Source: an uncultured delta proteobacterium (GTDB taxonomy: Bacteria > RBG-13-61-14 > DRUE01). Taken from it: a stretch of DNA of 10,106 bases. The stretch is from NCBI GenBank assembly GCA_903897985.1, contig CAIUDS010000170.1, positions 1 to 10,106 on the forward strand, given 5' to 3'. The notes under the pieces were generated by a model. It searched no databases. It had not been told where the DNA came from and saw only the letters and a program-made list of their open reading frames with translations. Within the stretch, counting starts at the first letter, position 1, and each line of letters starts with the position of its first letter. The position numbers and the translations under genes were made by a program. This document shows, piece after piece, positions 1-7,167 of the stretch.

Positions 1-2
1 AT

Positions 3-1532
3 CTCAAGTGGTACTCGGCAAATCAGCCGGGAAAAAGGCAAAAGGAAGTTTACCAAGGCCCGGGTGGCCTATGGTTCCTCCCCACCAAAGAGAAAAAGCG
101 CATCCTCCTCAACAACATCTTCGGCGTGGACATTGACACCCAGGCGGTGGAAGTGACCAAGCTCAGCCTGCTGCTCAAGGTGCTGGAAAACGAGACCGAG
201 GAAACCATCAATAAACAACTCCGCCTGTTCCAGGAACGCGCCTTACCCGACCTGTCCAATAACATCAAGTGCGGCAATTCCCTGATTGGATGGGACATCA
301 AGCAGAATCTGCAAATCGAACTTTTTGATGCAGAAAAGCAGTATAAGATCAATCCCTTCGACTGGAAAGATGGTTTCCCTAAAGTCTTTAAGAATGGAGG
401 GTTTGATGTTGTGATTGGCAACCCTCCCTATGTCGTTTTGGGAAGTGATTATGAGGCTCTGGACTATTTCAAATCCAAATATAGCGTGGCACATGGAGGT
501 AAAGTCAATCTGTATAAGCTTTTTATAGAAAAAGCAATTAACCTTCTTAAAGAAAAAGGTTGGTTTGGTTTTATTTGTCCAAGCAATTATTTATCTAGCG
601 CCGATAGTTTTGAATTAAGAAAAATGATAATAGATAAAACAGCATTATATGAAATCATCGAGTACACTGAAAAAGATAGGGTTTTTCAGGGCGTAACTCA
701 AGCTTTGACAACTATCGTATTTCAAAAACTTTCCGCTCCCTTTCAATCTTTTAGCTTGGTGACCAGCAAACATGGAAAGAATATCGGATCGCAAAAAGAT
801 TTTCTGAAAAATGATTCTTTGGAATTTATCTTTTGCAATGATTTGATCAATAAGATGAGAAGCCTAAAAATTAGATTTTCTGATATTGCAGATGGCTATC
901 AAGGAGAGATAAATGTTAGCATTCATAAAGAGCTATTTTCCAATAGCCCAAAGATAAACTCACTGCCCCTGCTTCGAGGAAATTTGATTGGTCCTTATCA
1001 GCTTTTGGACAAAACGAGAGAATTCTGTCCGATTTCTGCTGACAAAAGAGAGCATTACAAAATTGAAAGAATTGCATTTCAAGAAGTCTCAAACCAACAG
1101 CAACATCGTAGAGTGAGAGCAGTTCCTATTGATCAAAATATTCTTTGCGGACATACAACTAACTATTGCTTTGCTAAGGATAAGCGATACAACCTTCTCT
1201 ATTTAGCTGGATTGCTTAACAGCAAGCTTATAAATTATTATTTTTCATATTTTAATAATACGAATCATGTTCCAATTGGTGAAATAATGAACATTCCATC
1301 GCCACCTATAAATTTCTCCAACCCTTCCGAAAAAGCCAGGCACGATCAGATTATCTCATTGGTTGACCGGATGATTGCCTTGAACAAGAATCTACCATCA
1401 GCCAAGACTCCGGATGATCGGGTTCGGCTGGAGCGTGAGCTCAAGGCGACCGATGACGAGATTGATCGGCTGGTGTACCAGTTATACGGCCTGACCGATG
1501 AGGAAATAGCAATCGTAGAGGAAAAGGCATAA
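3..1532 (+). CDS. Eco57I-like N6-adenine DNA methyltransferase, C-terminal part (5' end outside window)
   Basis: Transfers a methyl group from S-adenosylmethionine to adenine in a target DNA site, as part of a restriction-modification or BREX-like defence system. The frame is open from the first bases of the window, so the gene starts upstream; GTG at 126 is internal. Visible signs are a conserved block reading IFGVDIDTQAVEVTKLSLLL (about 117-176), the catalytic NPPY motif at 420-431, and a C-terminal half resembling TaqI-type specificity domains, with LAGLLNSKLINYYFS and an IPSPPI segment near 1205-1315. It ends in a helical tail with LYGLTDEEIAIVEE. The catalytic and tail regions are about 55-63% GC in the lines I counted, whereas 540-600 is about 32% and 1200-1260 about 20%. 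A nuclease domain, if any, would lie upstream and cannot be seen. dinD follows 103 bp downstream. The family call is secure; the exact system type is not. Confidence 0.9.
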   Translation, partial: LKWYSANQPGKRQKEVYQGPGGLWFLPTKEKKRILLNNIFGVDIDTQAVEVTKLSLLLKVLENETEETINKQLRLFQERALPDLSNNIKCGNSLIGWDIKQNLQIELFDAEKQYKINPFDWKDGFPKVFKNGGFDVVIGNPPYVVLGSDYEALDYFKSKYSVAHGGKVNLYKLFIEKAINLLKEKGWFGFICPSNYLSSADSFELRKMIIDKTALYEIIEYTEKDRVFQGVTQALTTIVFQKLSAPFQSFSLVTSKHGKNIGSQKDFLKNDSLEFIFCNDLINKMRSLKIRFSDIADGYQGEINVSIHKELFSNSPKINSLPLLRGNLIGPYQLLDKTREFCPISADKREHYKIERIAFQEVSNQQQHRRVRAVPIDQNILCGHTTNYCFAKDKRYNLLYLAGLLNSKLINYYFSYFNNTNHVPIGEIMNIPSPPINFSNPSEKARHDQIISLVDRMIALNKNLPSAKTPDDRVRLERELKATDDEIDRLVYQLYGLTDEEIAIVEEKA

Positions 1533-1534
1533 TC

Positions 1535-1633
1535 GTTGAAAGGGTGAACCGGTCCGACGAAGCCTTGGCGAAGTCGGATGAGCTTTATGGGTTGACAGAG
1601 GAAGAGATTGGGATTGTTGAGGGAGGCAAATAA
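1535..1633 (+). pseudogene. Orphan 3' scrap of a second methyltransferase tail
   Basis: Just after the methyltransferase stop, another reading frame carries DELYGLTEEEIGIVEGGK and a stop at 1631-1633. This closely parallels the LYGLTDEEIAIVEEKA end of the intact gene. The two copies agree in protein but differ at most third codon positions. They are therefore not a recent tandem duplication; this looks like the end of a related but diverged gene left behind. The frame has no plausible start codon or ribosome site of its own and is closed upstream by a stop at 1499-1501. The final codons contain GGGAGG (1621-1626), which serves as the ribosome site of dinD. Confidence 0.7.
1553..1578. repeat. 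Small imperfect palindrome inside the scrap
   Basis: Outer arms TCCGAC (1553-1558) and GTCGGA (1573-1578) pair. Inside them GAA faces GAA in a 3x3 internal loop, then GCC pairs with GGC around a TT loop. Read in frame it encodes SDEALAKSD. I recall near-identical short palindromes, encoding S-E-A-L-A-K-like peptides, scattered through genomes of uncultivated bacteria. That link is from memory and is not tested here. Confidence 0.5.
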
Positions 1634-1635
1634 TT

Positions 1636-2609
1636 ATGGCCAAATGCGACAATTGTGGAAAAGAAATCGAACAACCCAAAGTGGCCGACATTACCATCAA
1701 TAATAAGAGCGGGCCATCGGAGGATTTTCATTATCAATTATGCGATGATTGCTTCGAAATCATTTCGAAAATGAGCGTAGCCGAGATCAGGGGCATAGAA
1801 TCCAGGAAGAGTTCTCCCTTTGAAAAAATCAAACGGGCGAATGAATCGGGCGCGGAGTACTGGTCCAGCCGGGACCTGGCCAAGGCCCTCGCCTATACCG
1901 ATTATCGCAATTTTGAACAGGTGCTCAAGAAAGCCAAGGCCGCATGTTTCAACAGTGGGCAGCGGATTGAGGATCATTTCGTTGAAATCAACGAAATGAT
2001 CGAGATCGGCAAGGGCGGGCAAAGAGAAATTGGACCATGCTTTCCCGGTACGCCAGCTACCTGGTGGTCCAAAACGCCGATCCCACCAAAGAAATCGTGG
2101 CTTTGGGCCAGAGTTATTTTGCGGTCCAGACCCGGCGGCAGGAGCTTGCCGACCTGGCCGAAGAAGACGAAAAAAGGCTGTTCCTGCGCGAGGAGATCAA
2201 GAAACACAATATCCGGCTGGCGGACGCGGCCAAGGGCGCAGGCGTGATTGAAGCCAGATACTTCGCGATTTTCCAGGACCACGGTTATCAAGGGCTTTAT
2301 GGAGGCTTGGGCGCCCAAGGAATCCATTTTCGCAAGGGGCTGAAAGTCGGTCAGAGAATCCTTGACCATATGGGCAGCACCGAGCTTGCCGCCAATTTGT
2401 TCCGAGCCACCCAGACCGAGGAAAAAATTAAAAGAGATAGAATAACCGGAAAACATAAAGCCAATATCACCCATTTTGAAGTGGGGGCCAAGGTCCGGCA
2501 AACCATTAAGGATTTGGGTGGAACCATGCCGGAGGATTTGCCCACGGCGGAAAGCATCAAGCAGTTGGAAACAAAAAAGCGCAAGGCGCTCGGCCCCAAG
2601 AAAAAGTAA
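1636..2609 (+). pseudogene. dinD: DinD (DNA damage-inducible protein D) homologue with N-terminal zinc ribbon and a frameshift
   Basis: In E. coli, DinD is SOS-induced and modulates RecA filaments; many homologues sit beside restriction-modification genes. Here residues 62-130 (PFEKIKRANESGAEYWSS onward) match the DinD N-terminal half, and a second frame from about 2030 to 2609 carries the rest: LSRYASYLVVQNADP, QTRRQELAD, EDEKRLFLREE, AIFQDHGYQGLYGG, LDHMGSTELAANLFRATQTE and LGGTMPEDLPT. The two halves join near 2015-2040 with a -1 shift (apparent loss of one base), so a single protein is not made unless the shift is a sequencing error. Before the DinD part lies an extra segment of about 60 residues with C4-x2-C7 and C36-x2-C39, a probable zinc ribbon absent from E. 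coli DinD. The start ATG at 1636 has GGGAGG nine bases upstream. Both halves are well conserved, so the break is recent or artefactual. Confidence 0.92.
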
Positions 2610-2661
2610 TCAAAGCAGCGGTTTCGGGACATGGCATTTCTTTCCTCCAACATCCCCGGAA

Positions 2662-2750
2662 TTCTCCACGTTCATCTGCGTTCAAATCACAGACCGGAGT
2701 GTCCGCGCCCCAAGAATTCTCTGCGCCCTCCGCGTCTCGGCGGTAAAAAT
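2662..2750. repeat. Dispersed-repeat-like intergenic sequence (CTCTGCGCCCTCCGCGTCTC type)
   Basis: The gap after dinD has no credible gene. From about 2662 it contains a stretch reading CGTTCATCTGCGTTC, and at 2718-2744 CTCTGCGCCCTCCGCG followed by TCTCGGCGGT. On the minus strand the latter translates to YRRDAEGAEN. This type of sequence recurs between genes in many unrelated environmental genomes, in my recollection, and is often wrongly called as coding. Only one copy lies in the window, so its repeat nature rests on recognition rather than on comparison here. Confidence 0.5.
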
Positions 2751-2753
2751 TAC

Positions 2754-2795
2754 GAATTCCGAGGTCCGAATTCCGAACCCCGAATTCCGTGAGGC
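2754..2795. repeat. Three tandem 14-bp units, each with GAATTCCG
   Basis: GAATTCCG occurs at 2754-2761, 2768-2775 and 2782-2789, exactly 14 bp apart. The intervening six bases vary (AGGTCC, AACCCC, then TGAGGC). Each unit holds the palindrome GAATTC. There is no open gene across it. It belongs to a block of repeat-like DNA filling the space between dinD and the glycosidase gene. Confidence 0.8.
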
Positions 2796-2848
2796 CATGC
2801 CTGCTTGCACTTGCGCTCTTGGCTCGGATGGGATAGAGTGGGGAGGAC

Positions 2849-2873
2849 AAGGGCGCAACGGTTAGGCCCTTTT
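2849..2873 (+). terminator. Weak hairpin, possible terminator
   Basis: AAGGGC (2849-2854) pairs with GCCCTT (2866-2871) around an 11-base loop, followed by only two further T residues. It lies just upstream of the glycosidase start and could end transcripts from the left, but the T-run is too short to be convincing. Confidence 0.3.
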
Positions 2874-2890
2874 GAGCATCGTTTCAAATC

Positions 2891-5512
2891 ATGATTAAGC
2901 GGATTATCAGGATCGTCATATTGACCCTATTCCCGTTCCTGCTGTTTGTGAGCGGCAGCCTGATCCTGATGCCGGGCCTGAGCTCGGACCAAAGCCGGTT
3001 CAACCTGGAGTTTCTAAAGGACGGCGAGAACCGGATGCAAGAAGGGGGGAATTTCCGGAGACGGATCTGGCTGGATTCCGAGGCCTGGAATTTCCAGTCC
3101 GAACTCGACCGCAAGTCCATCCCGATTTTTGTCCCGTCCTGCTGGAACTCCCTGCCCGGCCTGGAAAACTTCGAGGGCAAGGCCATTTACAAGCTTGACT
3201 TCCAGCTCCCCAAAGCCGGGCAGCCCCGCACTTTCCTTTGCTTCCGCGGCGTGTCCTATCAGGCCCGGGTCGAGCTCAACTCCAAGAGCCTGGGCGAGCA
3301 CCAGGGCGCATACACCCCGTTCGAGTTCGAGGTCACCGATGCGGTGGCTCGGCTGGACCAAAGCTGGAGCGACCAGGAACTGGAGCAGCGGGTCTTCACT
3401 CCCGAGGCGGGCCCGTCGAAGAGCCAATTGAATCGCTTGCAAGTCGAGGTCAACAATGAACTAACGATGCAAAGCGTTCCGGGCAAATATGAGGGCTGGA
3501 AAAATATCGGCGGGATTTATCGCGAGGTGTATTTGGAGGAGCGGTCCGAGGTTTTCCTCAAAGAGGTCAGGATCATTGCGGAACCTTCGGCCACCGGCGG
3601 CAAGCTTAAGCTCGAGGCGACGGTGGACAACGGTCTGGGCAAGAGCGGGGAGTTCCTGGTTTGGGCCGGGCTGGAAAAGAAATGGCAGCGGTCCGGGTTC
3701 GAGGAAACGGTTTTGCTTTCGGGCGAGCAGGAAAAGCGGGTGAGCCTGGAGCGGGAAATCGCGGGGGTGAAGCCCTGGTCGCCGGGCATGCCGAGGCTGT
3801 ATCCGGTTACGGTCCGGTTGTATCAGATGAGCGCGGAAGGGAGCCGGTTGCTGGACCAGTTGAGCTATCAGGTCGGTTTCCGCAAAATCGAGGCGCGGGG
3901 CAGCCAGCTTTATCTGAACGGCAAGCCGCTGAAGATCAAGGGCATCAGCCGGCACAATTTTTATCCGTCCTATTTTCAGACCATTCCGCCGGAGCTGGTG
4001 GCCGCGGACCTGCAAAAAATCAAGGACTTGGGCGCGAACCTGGTCCGGCTCGGTCATTACCCGAACCACCCGTATGTGTTGGAGCTGTGCGACCGGCTGG
4101 GGCTTTTGGCCTGGGAGGAAATCCCGACCTGGGGCAAACTCAGTCCGGATTATTCCGACCCCGCGGTGATCGCCGCGGCCAAGAGCCAGCTTTCCGAAAT
4201 GATCAGCCGTGACCGCAACCATGCGAGCCTGGTGATCGTGGGGGTCGCCAATGAAATCCCGTCGCAAGCGGCGAGTGGGGAGAATTTCATAAAAGCGATG
4301 GCGCGGCACGCAAGACCGCTGCTCGCGGGCCAGCTCCTGGCCGCGGCCAGCGACCAGTTTGAAAAGGATCGCGGCGCGCCTTATCTGGATTTGATCGGGT
4401 TCAACTGTTACTTCGGCTGGTATGGCGGGAAAATCGGCGAACTGGCGGACACGATCGGCCGGATCAAAACCGCGATCCCAAATAAACCGATCCTCATTTC
4501 CGAATACGGCGCCGACGCCCAGGCCCGAAGACATGGCGCCCGCGGGGACATCTACACCGAGGAAAACCAGGCGCTCTTGCTCAAAGACAGTTACAAGATT
4601 ATCGAAAAAGACCCGGCGCTCGCCGGCGGCATCATCTGGCTGTTTGCGGACTACCCGGATCCGATCCGGGTGTTCAACCCCAAGCCGTTCACCAACCAGA
4701 AGGGGCTTTTGACCGAGGACCGCAAGGAGAAATTGGGATTTCAAATGGCGAGTTCGCTCTATCAGGACGAGAAACTGAGCTTCCGCGCCCGCAACCGGCT
4801 CCCGCCCCGGATCCGCGACGGCGCCCTGGCGAGTCTGATCGCGTTCGCGCTATTTTTGGGGCTGTTCAGCCGGATCCCGGAAAAATGGATTTTGATCATG
4901 CCCGGCCTGACCCAGCCGCAAAAACTTTTGCGCCGAGCCCTGTTCGTCATCGGGCTCCAGACCCTGATCTATGAGACGATCTGGCAGAGCTTCCTCGCCC
5001 ACCAGCCCCTCGCCCTGCCGGTCACTTTTTCCTTCCCCTCCATGAAGCTCGTGCAACTCGCCTTCAACTCGCATCTCCGTCCGGTTTTTATTTTCCTGTT
5101 CCTGTTCTGGCTCTGGTGGCTCATGGGCGAGTTCCTATCCCTGCTCCTCGAAAAAAGAAAAGACGCGATCAACCGCCACCCCTTTGAACTCGCCCTGGGA
5201 TTGGGCGACCCGCTCTCCTGGGCCATGCCCTACCCTTTCATCGCCATTTTCCCCGCCCTGATCGCCATGGCCATAAATTTGCCTTCCTGCCTCATCTACC
5301 GCGAGTTCCTGAATAATTTCGCCACCATCCCCTGGTACTTTTTCCAAGCCGGATATCTGCTCTTGATCCTGGTCACCCTGATCAAGCTCCCCCTAATCCT
5401 CCGCGCCGGCTTCAACATCAGTTTCTTCCGAGCCCTCCTGTTCCTTGCCCTCTTCTTCATCTTCGCCAACCTCCTGCTCGCGCTCCAGTTGTTTTTCCTG
5501 TTCATCATCTGA
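2891..5512 (+). CDS. Glycoside hydrolase family 2 enzyme fused to a six-helix membrane domain
   Basis: Predicted retaining beta-glycosidase (galactosidase/glucuronidase/mannosidase group; substrate unknown), anchored in the inner membrane. Residues 1-27 form a hydrophobic signal or anchor helix. A jelly-roll sugar-binding domain (about 55-155) includes FVPSCWNSLPGLENFEG and a Y-T-P-F-E-F segment. An immunoglobulin-like linker follows (about 195-330), then a TIM barrel (about 335-620). The barrel shows GISRHNFYP, RLGHYPNHPYVLELCDRLGL, WEEIPTW, the acid/base in VGVANE (E455) and the nucleophile in ISEYGAD (E538); the 83-residue spacing fits the family. From about 645 to the end come some six hydrophobic helices, including FIFLFLFWLWWLMGEFL, of no family I recognise. 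At 873 residues the extra length is mostly this membrane part. No clear ribosome site precedes ATG 2891, so the start rests on the signal helix. The gene appears monocistronic. Confidence 0.86.
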   Translation: MIKRIIRIVILTLFPFLLFVSGSLILMPGLSSDQSRFNLEFLKDGENRMQEGGNFRRRIWLDSEAWNFQSELDRKSIPIFVPSCWNSLPGLENFEGKAIYKLDFQLPKAGQPRTFLCFRGVSYQARVELNSKSLGEHQGAYTPFEFEVTDAVARLDQSWSDQELEQRVFTPEAGPSKSQLNRLQVEVNNELTMQSVPGKYEGWKNIGGIYREVYLEERSEVFLKEVRIIAEPSATGGKLKLEATVDNGLGKSGEFLVWAGLEKKWQRSGFEETVLLSGEQEKRVSLEREIAGVKPWSPGMPRLYPVTVRLYQMSAEGSRLLDQLSYQVGFRKIEARGSQLYLNGKPLKIKGISRHNFYPSYFQTIPPELVAADLQKIKDLGANLVRLGHYPNHPYVLELCDRLGLLAWEEIPTWGKLSPDYSDPAVIAAAKSQLSEMISRDRNHASLVIVGVANEIPSQAASGENFIKAMARHARPLLAGQLLAAASDQFEKDRGAPYLDLIGFNCYFGWYGGKIGELADTIGRIKTAIPNKPILISEYGADAQARRHGARGDIYTEENQALLLKDSYKIIEKDPALAGGIIWLFADYPDPIRVFNPKPFTNQKGLLTEDRKEKLGFQMASSLYQDEKLSFRARNRLPPRIRDGALASLIAFALFLGLFSRIPEKWILIMPGLTQPQKLLRRALFVIGLQTLIYETIWQSFLAHQPLALPVTFSFPSMKLVQLAFNSHLRPVFIFLFLFWLWWLMGEFLSLLLEKRKDAINRHPFELALGLGDPLSWAMPYPFIAIFPALIAMAINLPSCLIYREFLNNFATIPWYFFQAGYLLLILVTLIKLPLILRAGFNISFFRALLFLALFFIFANLLLALQLFFLFII

Positions 5513-5548
5513 TCCTCAACAGGGTGTTGAAAATCTCGAATAGCGGCA

Positions 5549-5639
5549 GTCATTCCCGCGAAAGCATGCCCTCGACCAGATCGGGGGCGGGAATCCAGCT
5601 TATTGATAATACTGGATTCCCGGTCAAGCCGGGAATGAC
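5549..5639. repeat. Nested inverted repeat (GTCATTCCCG...CGGGAATGAC), possible terminator
   Basis: Outer arms GTCATTCCCG (5549-5558) and CGGGAATGAC (5630-5639) are perfect complements. Within them CGGGAATCCAG (5588-5598) pairs perfectly with CTGGATTCCCG (5612-5622) around a 13-base AT-rich loop. The same CATTCCCG-type palindrome is widespread between genes in many bacteria, from memory. It lies 37 bp after the glycosidase stop, where it could fold in the mRNA and limit read-through or decay, although no T-run follows the stem. Confidence 0.8.
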
Positions 5640-5728
5640 AGAAAGGGCTGCGGGAGGCATTTTTCACCCGGTTAAGTGTAATGTGACGATCTGACCCCAA
5701 ATTGAGCTCTGCGGTTTAGCGGCGTTTC

Positions 5729-5754
5729 TTGCGAAATCCGCTTGGGTTTATAAT
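5729..5754 (+). promoter_or_regulatory. Putative promoter of the CCA-adding enzyme gene, perhaps leaderless
   Basis: A perfect TATAAT lies at 5749-5754. A TTGCGA at 5729-5734 is the best -35-like element but sits only 14 bp away, so the -35 is uncertain. A transcript starting 6-7 bases after the -10 would begin at or next to ATG 5762, giving a leaderless mRNA. The rest of the gap, 5640-5728, shows no gene. Confidence 0.5.
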
Positions 5755-5761
5755 GAGGACG

Positions 5762-7084
5762 ATGGACCGCAATGCGAAAAAGATTGTGGAGGTTTTGCGC
5801 GGGCAGGGCTTCTCGGCCTATCTGGTGGGCGGGTGCGTGCGCGACCTCCTGATGGGGCTCGAGCCCAAGGACTGGGATGTGGCCACGGACGCGCGGCCGG
5901 AGCAGATCATCAAGCTGTTCAGGAAGACCATCCCGGTGGGCGCGAAGTTCGGCGTGGTGATCGTGCGCATGGGCCAAAAAAATTATGAGGTCGCCACTTT
6001 CCGGCGGGACCTGGGTTACGAGGACGGCCGCCACCCGAGCGGGGTGGAATTTTCGAGTCCCAAACAAGACGCGCAACGGCGGGACTTCACCATCAACGGG
6101 ATGTTCTATGACCCGGTGAAAAAAAAGGTGCTGGATTTCGTGGGCGGGCAAGCGGACCTGGAACGGGGCGTGATCCGCGCGATCGGGGATGCGGAGGCGC
6201 GGTTCGCGGAGGACAAATTGAGGATGTTGCGCGCGGTCCGGTTTTCGGCGCGCTTTGCTTTTCCGCTTGAGGAAAAAACCGCGGCCGCGGTCAAGGCTCA
6301 CGCGGCTGAGATCCTGGAGGTGAGCAAGGAACGGATCCGGGACGAACTGGTCCATATTTTCACGCAGCAACATGCGGACCGGGGGCTCGAACTGCTTGAC
6401 GAGTCGGGGTTGCTCCAGGCAGTCCTGCCCGAGGTCAGCATGATGAAGGGAGTCGAGCAGCCGCCCGAGTTCCATCCGGAAGGCGATGTGTTCGCGCACA
6501 CGCGGCTGATGCTCAAGCGCATGAGAAAACCCTCGCCCGAACTCGCCTTCGGAGTCCTGCTCCACGACATCGGCAAGCCCGCCACTTTCAAGGTCGCGGA
6601 GCGCATCCGCTTCGACTCGCACACGGTCAAGGGCGAAGATATCTCACGCAAAATCCTGAGAAGGCTCCGCTTCTCCAACCGCTCGATCAAAACCATCTGC
6701 GCGCTCGTGCGCGAGCACCTCCGCTTCATTGATGTCCCCCGCATGAAACAGAGCACGCTCAAGCGGTTCCTCCGGCTCGACAATTTCGACCTCCACCTCG
6801 AACTCCACCGGCTCGACTGCCTCGGCAGCCACCACGACCTTGCCACTTATAATTTCATGAAGAAGAAGCTGAAAAAGTTCCGGGCCGAGCAGAAGCAAAC
6901 GAAAGCAAAGCCCCAGCGGCTGCTCACCGGCGATGATTTGATCGCAATGGGCCTGACCCCCGGACCATCCTTCCGCAAAATCCTGACCGCGGTGGAAGAC
7001 GCGCAACTCGAGGGCAAAATCAAGACCAAGGAGGACGCGATCAAACTGGCGCAGAAGAAGGCGCGGCGTTTGCCCAAGGCGTGA
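5762..7084 (+). CDS. CCA-adding enzyme / poly(A) polymerase family nucleotidyltransferase with HD domain
   Basis: Adds nucleotides to RNA 3' ends, either CCA to tRNA or poly(A) tails, in the cytoplasm. From ATG 5762 (440 aa) the nucleotidyltransferase head shows YLVGGCVRDLLMG (20-32) and the metal-binding carboxylates of DWD (D37 and D39). It also has RRDFTINGMFYD (106-117) and the EDKLRMLRAVRFSARF segment (150-165) of the nucleotide-selecting neck. An HD phosphohydrolase-type domain follows, with FAHT (H245), LLHDIGKP (H268-D269) and SHTVKG (H287), and a lysine-rich C-terminus. This layout is shared by CCA-adding, A-adding and poly(A) enzymes, and sequence alone does not decide which. ATG 5753 and TTG 5729 are in-frame alternatives, but both lie on or before the TATAAT at 5749, so 5762 is preferred. 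GAGG at 5755-5758 is a poor, too-close ribosome site. Confidence 0.92.
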   Translation: MDRNAKKIVEVLRGQGFSAYLVGGCVRDLLMGLEPKDWDVATDARPEQIIKLFRKTIPVGAKFGVVIVRMGQKNYEVATFRRDLGYEDGRHPSGVEFSSPKQDAQRRDFTINGMFYDPVKKKVLDFVGGQADLERGVIRAIGDAEARFAEDKLRMLRAVRFSARFAFPLEEKTAAAVKAHAAEILEVSKERIRDELVHIFTQQHADRGLELLDESGLLQAVLPEVSMMKGVEQPPEFHPEGDVFAHTRLMLKRMRKPSPELAFGVLLHDIGKPATFKVAERIRFDSHTVKGEDISRKILRRLRFSNRSIKTICALVREHLRFIDVPRMKQSTLKRFLRLDNFDLHLELHRLDCLGSHHDLATYNFMKKKLKKFRAEQKQTKAKPQRLLTGDDLIAMGLTPGPSFRKILTAVEDAQLEGKIKTKEDAIKLAQKKARRLPKA

Positions 7085-7093
7085 CGATTTCTC

Positions 7094-7121
7094 TTGCCTT
7101 ATTCGGACGCTATGGTAAAAT
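7094..7121 (+). promoter_or_regulatory. Sigma70-like promoter with extended -10 for the LURP-one-like gene
   Basis: TTGCCT (7094-7099), a 16-bp spacer, and TAAAAT (7116-7121) preceded by TGG (7113-7115), an extended -10. It begins 10 bp after the upstream stop and would give a leader of about 40 bases ending in a strong ribosome site, so this gene probably has its own transcript as well as any read-through. Confidence 0.7.
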
Positions 7122-7167
7122 CTATTTTTCGAGCGAATTCAAAACAATATCAAAAGGAGGAATTGCA

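Noticed and set aside
2010..2045. Programmed frameshift in dinD
   Set aside because: No slippery heptamer and no clear downstream stimulatory hairpin were seen; mutation or sequencing error is simpler.
3461..4744. Long minus-strand open frame (427 codons) opposite the glycosidase gene
   Set aside because: It is a shadow of GC-rich codons in the plus-strand GH2 gene, which has clear family motifs; the minus-strand product is proline/arginine rich with no recognisable domain.
5660..5702. Transposon end suggested by GTAATGTGACGATCTGACCC
   Set aside because: The string feels familiar from mobile-element borders, but there is no second end, target duplication or transposase in the window.
5729..5761. 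TTG 5729 or ATG 5753 as start of the nucleotidyltransferase
   Set aside because: Both overlap or precede the TATAAT at 5749-5754 and add residues not expected before the conserved N-terminal helix.
7081..7167. Upstream extension of the LURP-one-like protein
   Set aside because: It would run through the extended -10 promoter, while a strong AGGAGG stands just before ATG 7168.
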